A stretch of DNA of 64,000 bases, from positions 124,001 to 188,000 of the forward strand of contig NZ_QPJD01000004.1 of assembly GCF_003337375.1 (NCBI RefSeq), written 5' to 3'. Below, in pieces: positions 54,549-61,991 of this stretch. A model generated the notes under the pieces. It saw only the letters and a list, made by a program, of their open reading frames with translations, did no database searches and was not told the origin of the DNA. Each line of letters starts with the position of its first letter. Within the stretch, counting starts at the first letter, position 1. A program made the translations under genes and the position numbers. The stretch is from Paenibacillus prosopidis. GTDB lineage: Bacteria > Bacillota > Bacilli > Paenibacillales > Paenibacillaceae.

Positions 54549-56090
54549 TCAACTCTTATACTGCTTGCGGTAATCGCTCGGCGACATCTTATGGATCAGG
54601 CGAAACACGTTCGTAAAATAATTCGGGTCATCGTAGCCGACGGAAGCTGCGACGGAGGACACCTTCATATCCGTATTCATCAGCAGCAGGACGGCCTTTT
54701 GCATGCGAATTTTGGTCAAATAAGCGCTGTAATTATCGCCGGTCACCTTCTTGAACAATTTACTGTAATACGCCTGGCTGACGTTAAACATCTCGGCCAT
54801 TTCCGTTAGCGAGCAGGTTTCCATGTAATGCTTGTCAAGGTAATCGAGAGAACGGCTGATGATGCTCTCGTTGTTGCGAAGCCTCCATTCTTCAAATCCC
54901 GTTATAAATTTTACCGCTTCGACCCTAGCCCATTCTGCTGCGGCATGCTCCGATTGCAAGCTCTGCAGCCGCTCGATTTGCTCGACAAAGCCCAGTGTCT
55001 CAGCGGACTGCTCCAGCTGCTGCTTAGCCACACTATTCATCGCAAAGGCTAGAGCCAGCGCCTCCATCTTGGCATCCTCGGGCGAAAGCGAACCGATTTT
55101 AGACACAAGCTCGCCTAACTTATACTCCAGCTTATCAGGCTGCCCGAGAAGGATGCCTCCGGTAAGCTGCGTTTGAAGCTCCTTCACGCGATGCCTGCTG
55201 GCCGTTCCGCTCGACAACACGGCAGATTCCGCCCCTTTTCGTTTCGAGGCCGAAGCTTCTTTCCTGATGAACGATTCGTAAAACGAAGGCGGATCGTTCA
55301 AGCTTGCAGCCGGAGGGGTCAAGCTTACCGTCAGACCGATGCCGAGATAGGTTTGCACCGCTTCCTTCATTAAATGGCCGAGTGTATTCGCTTCCCTGCC
55401 ATCCTCTACAATGAAACAAAACCGGTCGAATTCGAGTGTAATGAACGGTCCGGTTAGCTGCTGCTGCTGCATGAGTTCCGTCAAGATATTGAACAAAGCA
55501 AATTGCAGCAGACCCAAATCGTTCGGCCCATAATGTTTATTCACAGGAAAATAATCCTTCACCGCTATAAACAGCAGCCTCTTCCCGACTACCCATGACT
55601 TCATCCGGCGCTCCTCCCCGCGGGTACCGGGAAGCCGGAGAAGCAACGCTCGCAGCAGCGCTTCCTCTTTCATGCGAAGTTCCGCCTCACGCTCCTCCCT
55701 TTTGCGCAAAACGGAATCCAGCCGCTCATGAGCCTTATGCAGTACCTCCATCAACGTTCGATCATTGCACGGCTTCAGCAGAAAATCGATGACACCAAAT
55801 CGGATGGCCATCTGTGCATATTTGAAATCATCATAACCGGTCAAAATGATAACATCTGTTTCCGAATGCTTGTTATAGATATGCTCCGCCAGCTCAATTC
55901 CATCCATTCCCGGCATTCGAATATCCGTCAGCACCAGGTTCGGCTGTAACGCTTCCATCAGCTCAAGCGCTTCACGTCCGTTCCCAGCCTCCCCAACCAC
56001 CGTCCAGCCTAAGGAATGATCCTCAATCATCTTGCGGAGCCCTTTTCGGAATAACGTTTGATCCTCTACAAGGAGCAGTTTTCCGGTCAT
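54549..56090 (-). CDS. Two-component response regulator with AraC-type output, locus C
   Basis: 513 residues. Receiver with Asp56 (LVLTDIRMPGMDGIELAEHI), a long middle region with coiled-coil character near 120-150, and a C-terminal AraC double helix-turn-helix (FNVSQAYYSKLFKKVTGDNY; VASVGYDDPNYFTNVFRLIH). Its ATG overlaps the kinase stop by 4 bp. Likely activator of the locus C transporter and glycosidase genes. Confidence 0.92.
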   Translation of the reverse strand: MTGKLLLVEDQTLFRKGLRKMIEDHSLGWTVVGEAGNGREALELMEALQPNLVLTDIRMPGMDGIELAEHIYNKHSETDVIILTGYDDFKYAQMAIRFGVIDFLLKPCNDRTLMEVLHKAHERLDSVLRKREEREAELRMKEEALLRALLLRLPGTRGEERRMKSWVVGKRLLFIAVKDYFPVNKHYGPNDLGLLQFALFNILTELMQQQQLTGPFITLEFDRFCFIVEDGREANTLGHLMKEAVQTYLGIGLTVSLTPPAASLNDPPSFYESFIRKEASASKRKGAESAVLSSGTASRHRVKELQTQLTGGILLGQPDKLEYKLGELVSKIGSLSPEDAKMEALALAFAMNSVAKQQLEQSAETLGFVEQIERLQSLQSEHAAAEWARVEAVKFITGFEEWRLRNNESIISRSLDYLDKHYMETCSLTEMAEMFNVSQAYYSKLFKKVTGDNYSAYLTKIRMQKAVLLLMNTDMKVSSVAASVGYDDPNYFTNVFRLIHKMSPSDYRKQYKS

Positions 56091-57859
56091 CGCTGTTCAT
56101 CACCTCTTAGGGGCAAATATAAATGCACCGTTGTTCCTTGGCCGGCGCTGCTTGTGATCTCCAACCGATAGGGTGGCCCGTATACCAAATTAATTCGACG
56201 CAGGACGCTTTGTACACCAAGTGAATCTCGTTCCCCTGTAAAGTCAGGAGCGCAAATTCCTTCCACCTGCTCCTTGCTCATGCCGCAGCCGTTATCCTCA
56301 ATTTCGATTTTCAAAAAATCATCGATCCGGTAAGCACGGATCTCCAGCACTTTGGACGAAGTCCTCTCCTTGAAGGCATGGACGAACGCATTCTCCACAA
56401 GCGGCTGCAGCAGCAGACGTTGAATATCACAATCATATACATCCTCATCCGCGTGAATGCGGGCATCGAAGCTATTTTCCAGAAAGGCCGACTGTATACG
56501 CAAATAGTTTTCAACCTGCTCCAGCTCTTCGCGAAGCGTTGTTCTTTTTTTAATTCTTTCCAAGGAATACTTGAGCAGCTTCGACAACGAAAACACCAGA
56601 TTGGCCGAATCCAAGTCGTTCTGTAAGTACAGCTTCCAATAGAGTCCGTTTAAGGTGTTGTACAGAAAATGAGGGTTCAACTGCGCCTGCAGCGCCTTAA
56701 GCTCCGCTTCCCTTTCTCTGATCTGGCTCACATAAACCTTTTGAATCATATCTTGGACGCTGGATGCCATGGAGTTAAAGCTCTCTCCCAGAAAACCAAG
56801 CTCATCGTATGTGCGGGAACGGATACGAATATCAAAATTCCCTTCCCTCATCGTACGCATCGCCCGCACCAGTTCCCTAAGAGGTGACAGCAAACGGCCG
56901 CTCAACAATGTTATGAGCAAACCGCTCAAGCCAATACTGAGCAGCCCCAGCCATAAGCTGATATTTAAGATCAATTGGCTTTCCCGGAAAATATACGACA
57001 GCGAAACCCGGCTGATCAGCGTAAACAATATTTCTTTCGAATAGACAGAGGTATAAAAAAAGATAGTATCTCCCTCTTTAATCTTACTGTTATTCGTACC
57101 GGTTAATAACCGCTTAATTCCCTCCGTATCTTCCTCGGGCCCATCAGTATATAGGAGCTTAGCCTGCTGATCGTATAAATAGACGCGTCCATCATCACCG
57201 CTTCCGATTTCACGGAACGAACGGGTCAAGAACTCTTCATCAATGACCATGACGAGCAGTCCGTAGTTCTCGCCATGGCTAGCCTTCATCCAGCGCGACG
57301 CGATAATGACATCCCGGTACCCGCTTTTCTCTATTTGACTGGGGATCGATCTTTGCATCCATACTAAATCTCCATTAGAAGAAGCCACGGTGCTGTGTAC
57401 ATCATGAAAATCGGCTTGGCTGAGCGGCTCGACCGTTTCTTTCAAAAGGCTGTAATAATAGTTTCTACCGGTTAAATCGTATAAATAAAGCGAGAGCAGC
57501 TGCGGAGCATCAAACTTAACCTGCCGGAGCTGCTCGGCGATTTGCTCCTGTTCAAAGTAGCGTTCTGCAAATGACAGCTCTTGCCTTGCGTTGGACAGCT
57601 TCGTAATAATTCTCTCAATCGTCCGATTAAACACAATATAGTTCGAGACACGATACATCTCCTGAATACGAAGTTCCAGCTGCATCATCGCCTGCTCGCT
57701 TGCCTTAAGGTACTGCCCCGTTACCTCCTCCTCAAACAACCGAAGATGGGTTTGATAGGAGATTAGTCCGGTCAAGTTGACCGTAAAGAAAATGATCGCT
57801 GAAATCCCGATCAGCAGCTTGCTTTTAAAACTAACCTTCTTCCCCCAACTGGTCCACAC
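56087..57859 (-). CDS. Sensor histidine kinase, YesM type, locus C
   Basis: 590 residues. Membrane helices at about 16-38 and 295-320 frame an extracellular sensor. HAMP domain (SPLRELVRAMRTMREGNFDI), His-kinase motif LQAQLNPHFLYNTLNGLYWK, and ATPase motifs LLQPLVENAFVHAF and EDNGCGMSKEQV. The start is GTG at 57859, 8-9 bp after GAGAGGG; no ATG is available nearby. Divergent from the CARDB protein gene at 58005. Confidence 0.9.
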   Translation of the reverse strand: MWTSWGKKVSFKSKLLIGISAIIFFTVNLTGLISYQTHLRLFEEEVTGQYLKASEQAMMQLELRIQEMYRVSNYIVFNRTIERIITKLSNARQELSFAERYFEQEQIAEQLRQVKFDAPQLLSLYLYDLTGRNYYYSLLKETVEPLSQADFHDVHSTVASSNGDLVWMQRSIPSQIEKSGYRDVIIASRWMKASHGENYGLLVMVIDEEFLTRSFREIGSGDDGRVYLYDQQAKLLYTDGPEEDTEGIKRLLTGTNNSKIKEGDTIFFYTSVYSKEILFTLISRVSLSYIFRESQLILNISLWLGLLSIGLSGLLITLLSGRLLSPLRELVRAMRTMREGNFDIRIRSRTYDELGFLGESFNSMASSVQDMIQKVYVSQIREREAELKALQAQLNPHFLYNTLNGLYWKLYLQNDLDSANLVFSLSKLLKYSLERIKKRTTLREELEQVENYLRIQSAFLENSFDARIHADEDVYDCDIQRLLLQPLVENAFVHAFKERTSSKVLEIRAYRIDDFLKIEIEDNGCGMSKEQVEGICAPDFTGERDSLGVQSVLRRINLVYGPPYRLEITSSAGQGTTVHLYLPLRGDEQR

Positions 57860-58004
57860 GAAGGCAGCCCTCTCTTTCTTATGGAGCAGGTCCGTTTAAT
57901 TCCTAATAAGCAGGTTTATGGTTCTCGGGAGGGATGCGTTTATCTTTAATAAATATTAAGCTATTCAAAGACATTTATTGTAAATGAAAGAGAGTGGTGT
58001 TGTT

Positions 58005-59324
58005 ATGAAGCGTATTTTATCAGTGCTTATGATGCTTTTCTTGCTGCTGTTCTTCGTAGGGACCGTATCTGCAGTGCCTGCGAATGAAGGTACGACAAAC
58101 TCTTATGACCTTTCTTTGCAAGCATTAAAAGGAAAAGACAGCGTAACTGATTTGTATGTCAAGATTATACCTAAATCAAATGAGATAGCCCCCCCGGGCA
58201 TACTCAAGAAAATCCAGCTTAAGTCCTATGGTTTGGAAGGAAAACTCATATACACCAAGAATCTCTTCAACGTTTCTGCTTCGACGGAACGAACCGATAT
58301 AAAGCTCAATGATGTTGAAAGATACCAATCGTTAGAAACAAGGATTCATGTACTAAATGATCAGACAGCTGCCGAGGAAGTGTTAAGCGGAAAAACAAAC
58401 GTCCTGCTCAGACCGGACCTTGTTGTCGATGAAGTGCAAGCGACAGATAAGGTAAGAGTGAATGAACCATTCTCCGTAACCGTGAATATTAAAGAACTGA
58501 ACGGAGATGTCAGCGCTAAAGCAAACGTGCAGATCCTTGATGGTTCTAATGTGCTTGGTACCGCAGAAAGGTTAGTGGTGAATGCAGGGGGTCAAGCACA
58601 AGCCGCTTTTATGCTCACTCTTTCCAAAGCCGGAACATACGCGCTTAAAGTGAACATTACCGGTGTGGAACCGGGGGATTATGCCGACTCCAACAATGTT
58701 ATGACATTTACCATTGAAGCTGTTGAAAACAACAAAATTGGGGAGTACCGTTCACATTACGAATACACATCGGATTATGAAATCAACTGGAAAAACCAAT
58801 ACAATGAATCTCATCAAAAAGGCTCTTCGGAAACGTTCGGCGTATATACTTTTACCCCTGATCAAATCAACCCGGAAGAAGTAAAACTGACCCTGACCAG
58901 CGAAACGGGCAAGCAAAAGACAGCAAACGTGACTTTGTCTTATGAGGATACAAAGGACGGTTACACCTATTGGTCCGGATCTGATCCATCAACGAGTACG
59001 TCTGTGCGGGCTTATCAAAATTCAGAGGGCACCAATTTAGAAGTTAATCAAAATATTGACCATATAACCAGTTGGGATACGGGATCCGGGGATTACAATA
59101 AGATCAGCGATGAATATTTAGGAGCAAAACAAACGGTTTCGGTCCATTTAGACATTTTATCCGCCAATGGTACCTATTACGGCGATAGCTATTCCATCGC
59201 TCTGAAGCCGTTTCACAACACTTGGGATTATGTTGATCCTCGGGAGCCGGGCCATGAAACGCGGAATTGGGGGCAATACAACAGCTACTCCGGTTTAAGC
59301 GAAGGAGCAGTGCCCGCGCGGTAA
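58005..59324 (+). CDS. Secreted CARDB-domain protein of unknown function
   Basis: 439 residues. Signal peptide MKRILSVLMMLFLLLFFVGT to about residue 24. An N-terminal beta domain is followed by a CARDB-like Ig-fold, about 135-240 (RPDLVVDEVQATDKVRVNEP; SKAGTYALKVNITGVEPGDY), and a C-terminal region rich in Tyr, Trp and Asn (TYWSGSDPSTST; FHNTWDYVDPREPG). It has no LPXTG or lipobox, so it is probably released or wall-associated. The start at 58005 follows the weak site GAGTGGTG; an ATG at 57984 has none. Flanked by the locus C kinase and the PL8 lyase; a glycan-binding accessory role is a guess. Confidence 0.7.
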   Translation: MKRILSVLMMLFLLLFFVGTVSAVPANEGTTNSYDLSLQALKGKDSVTDLYVKIIPKSNEIAPPGILKKIQLKSYGLEGKLIYTKNLFNVSASTERTDIKLNDVERYQSLETRIHVLNDQTAAEEVLSGKTNVLLRPDLVVDEVQATDKVRVNEPFSVTVNIKELNGDVSAKANVQILDGSNVLGTAERLVVNAGGQAQAAFMLTLSKAGTYALKVNITGVEPGDYADSNNVMTFTIEAVENNKIGEYRSHYEYTSDYEINWKNQYNESHQKGSSETFGVYTFTPDQINPEEVKLTLTSETGKQKTANVTLSYEDTKDGYTYWSGSDPSTSTSVRAYQNSEGTNLEVNQNIDHITSWDTGSGDYNKISDEYLGAKQTVSVHLDILSANGTYYGDSYSIALKPFHNTWDYVDPREPGHETRNWGQYNSYSGLSEGAVPAR

Positions 59325-59349
59325 TAGCTCAACCCAGAACTTATAAAAC

Positions 59350-59390
59350 AAGGAAACTTGACCTCTATGACGGTCAGGTTTCCTTTATTT
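59350..59390 (+). terminator. Terminator of the CARDB protein gene
   Basis: Arms AAGGAAACTTGACC (59350-59363) and GGTCAGGTTTCCTT (59372-59385), with one mismatch, then TATTTAT. Could also serve the converging lyase gene. Confidence 0.85.
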
Positions 59391-59433
59391 ATCGGGCTTG
59401 TGTGAAAAAATGCTGCGCGTTTTGGTTTACCGG

Positions 59434-61866
59434 TTACCTGGCAATTTGGAATTTGACTTGGAACGTCTTGCCTTCCGAGTCTGCAGTTTGAACCGTGAAG
59501 CGGATGGTTGAAACCATTTCTGTTACTGTAATGCCTGGGTCTGCGGAAATGACGGCCATTGCTTTTTTGTCAAGTTCGATCTCAATCGTTCCGTTATTTG
59601 CGCGAGTCGGGTCAGCTGCAGAAACGGTCAGTTCACCGTCCATTTCCTTGACCATAACGGAGGCGACTTTGTTGCTGGTTATTCCGCCTGCCGTGGTTTT
59701 TTCGTTATTCCAAAAGAAAGCGCCGGTGATGCCGAGATTTTTCTCATTTACCGCATGAACGTCCGGTGAGTTCACCAATATCTTGATATCCGGTTTGGAG
59801 GCATAATCCGCCGTTTGTTTTGCCGTTTTATTAGGCAGCGTTACGTATTGATACGAAGCGTTGTTCGGGCTCATGCCGTGATCGAGCTTAAGCGTCAAAT
59901 AATTGCGGGTAATCGGATTATCCGGTGATGGTCTCTGATTGAAGTTCAGGTCCCCCCATTTAGCCGTTCTGGCCAGACGCGAACCTATAAGGGCAGTCTG
60001 TCCTCCTGGAAAATAGTATCCGATATCGGAATTCGGAACATTGCCTGCAAGGTGCGCCCACGAAACATCATTCATCGTTTCTTCCGATCCGAGCGAGGTA
60101 AGTTTGGCCGTTCCATTTACGGTCAGCGCGTTATCTCCGGACGCATTCAACTTCCGATTTTCCACGATGGTTTCAACGGAATAAGCCTCTTGATCGTCCA
60201 GCTGAATGCCGGATCCAAGCGAAACCACTTCATCGTCGAAGAGAAACCATGATTTTTTCCCTTTTAGCGAAGTACCTGATGCCCCTGGCGCCGTAAGGCC
60301 CATTCCGACTACTCCGAATTTTCCGTCAGACACGCCGCCGACCCGATTATCCGAATTCACGTAAACCGACTCATTGACGTTAAGTGTTCTTGGTTTTGTA
60401 TCGACCGTGGTTCCGGGAAGCCGTTTAAAATCAACGGTCGCCCAGAAATTATCGCTGTATTGTTCTTTATCTTCCGTATAGGTGTAGGTCATCCCCGAAC
60501 CGGTGTACCAACCTTTACGCAACTCAAAATTGTTCTCGAAATTTGCGATTTTATCGGAGAACATACTGATGCCGAAGCCAAATCCGGGACGCACATGCAC
60601 GGCACGGGCCATTCTGTTGAATACTTTGTTATAGAAGATGTCTCCGCGGGAAGTGATCGTAGAATCCTTCACGATATCATTGGCTCTCCAATTCATTTCG
60701 ATGGAAGCATCTATATAAAATCCGCTGTCATTGCTCACGAGATATTTAACCAGGCTTATAAATCTTGCCGCATCCGCTTGCGGAGCGATTTGAGACAGAC
60801 GAATAATGCTTGCGGTCGCTTTATGTCCTGCCACGGAATCTTGGAAATTATAGCGGGCCACTTCTCTGCCCCGGACCATATCCATCATTAAACCGGTTTT
60901 ATACATCAATGGCTCAAAGGAATCATAGACCCATTTCCAAACATTGGCGCTCTTCGGATCGGTGACTTCCCAAGGGGTGCCTTTCAGTAAATACATGACA
61001 TCGGAAAGGTCTTTGAGGAGGGAGATGCCATAACCGCCATTATAAGCGAATTTCCCATGCTGTATAAAGGATCCGTCCGGATAGAAGCCATCACCATTGG
61101 TTGCATATGCAAAAACGTTAAACCGGCCATTTCGGCCATCGGTGACATCGCTCAAACCGTCGCGCGCCTGAATCATTTTATCGCTGCTTTCACCGGTAAT
61201 TCCGCGCAGGGCATGGACCATGGCGCGCCAAACCCGATTGGCAGCCATATATTTATATTCTTCGACAGGGCTATAGGAGATGGGGCTGTTATAATCGATC
61301 GACGCAGTCCAGGCGGCAATTTGTTCCGGGGACAAATCGCCGTACATCATCACCATGATTTCTCCGAGCCGCAGCGGAGATCCGATTTCAATATACCACC
61401 ATTGCGAAGTGCCGGGACCGGGTTTGGTTGAATTGAAACGATTCGCATTCAACCAGTCCAACGCTTCGATAATATCCGTCTTCAAGGCGTTGTCGTATTG
61501 AAGTGAGCTCCCGTGGGTTGTGTAAGCCAGAGCCAATGCTTTGATCCGGTCATAGCTTGTAAAAATATAAGATCTGGCGGAAAGTTCTGAGGTGCTTGCC
61601 GGCCATAGGCAATTGCAATTGATGCGATCCGTTCCCCGTTTAAGAGAATCCCGGTAACTGATGGCCGTATTTTCAATCTGTCTGATTTTCGCGGCGATTT
61701 CCGGAGTCGCTGAATCATAGTGGGTTCCGCCAGTCAATACATCGTTCCATTTCTTCCGAAGCTCGTCATAGATAGCCTCCGATTCTGCAGAAACGGTAAA
61801 TGCCGACGATACTAGGAGAGCCATGACGATAAGAAGGGCAAAGGCTGGTTTTATGGTATGTCGCAC
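59434..61866 (-). CDS. Secreted polysaccharide lyase family 8 (hyaluronate/chondroitin/xanthan lyase family)
   Basis: 810 residues. Signal peptide to about residue 27 (AFTVSA). An alpha/alpha toroid (about 30-380) is followed by beta-sandwich domains. The expected catalytic residues are present: Asn210 (MAANRVWRAM), His270 (DGSFIQHGKF) and Tyr279 (NGGYG), plus the arginine-rich VRGREVARY. PL8 enzymes cleave uronic-acid-containing chains by beta-elimination; members act on hyaluronate, chondroitin, xanthan and others, so the substrate is open. The start is best as GTG at 61866, 8 bp after AAAGG, because the ATG at 61875 abuts that site. A cre-like box is upstream. Confidence 0.88.
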   Translation of the reverse strand: MRHTIKPAFALLIVMALLVSSAFTVSAESEAIYDELRKKWNDVLTGGTHYDSATPEIAAKIRQIENTAISYRDSLKRGTDRINCNCLWPASTSELSARSYIFTSYDRIKALALAYTTHGSSLQYDNALKTDIIEALDWLNANRFNSTKPGPGTSQWWYIEIGSPLRLGEIMVMMYGDLSPEQIAAWTASIDYNSPISYSPVEEYKYMAANRVWRAMVHALRGITGESSDKMIQARDGLSDVTDGRNGRFNVFAYATNGDGFYPDGSFIQHGKFAYNGGYGISLLKDLSDVMYLLKGTPWEVTDPKSANVWKWVYDSFEPLMYKTGLMMDMVRGREVARYNFQDSVAGHKATASIIRLSQIAPQADAARFISLVKYLVSNDSGFYIDASIEMNWRANDIVKDSTITSRGDIFYNKVFNRMARAVHVRPGFGFGISMFSDKIANFENNFELRKGWYTGSGMTYTYTEDKEQYSDNFWATVDFKRLPGTTVDTKPRTLNVNESVYVNSDNRVGGVSDGKFGVVGMGLTAPGASGTSLKGKKSWFLFDDEVVSLGSGIQLDDQEAYSVETIVENRKLNASGDNALTVNGTAKLTSLGSEETMNDVSWAHLAGNVPNSDIGYYFPGGQTALIGSRLARTAKWGDLNFNQRPSPDNPITRNYLTLKLDHGMSPNNASYQYVTLPNKTAKQTADYASKPDIKILVNSPDVHAVNEKNLGITGAFFWNNEKTTAGGITSNKVASVMVKEMDGELTVSAADPTRANNGTIEIELDKKAMAVISADPGITVTEMVSTIRFTVQTADSEGKTFQVKFQIAR

Positions 61867-61911
61867 ATTGTTCATCCTTTCTAAATCACATAGTAAAAAA
61901 ACATTCATTTA

Positions 61912-61925
61912 AGCAAACGCTTTCA
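61912..61925. promoter_or_regulatory. Candidate cre box upstream of the PL8 lyase gene
   Basis: Minus strand TGAAAGCGTTTGCT; only the final base of the core TGNAANCGNWNNCA differs. 46 bp upstream of the start. Confidence 0.5.
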
Positions 61926-61991
61926 TTTCAGGGCGATTAAGGAGAAGAAAAAGCGGTTGAGCAGATACAAATACTGCTCAACCTAAACCAT

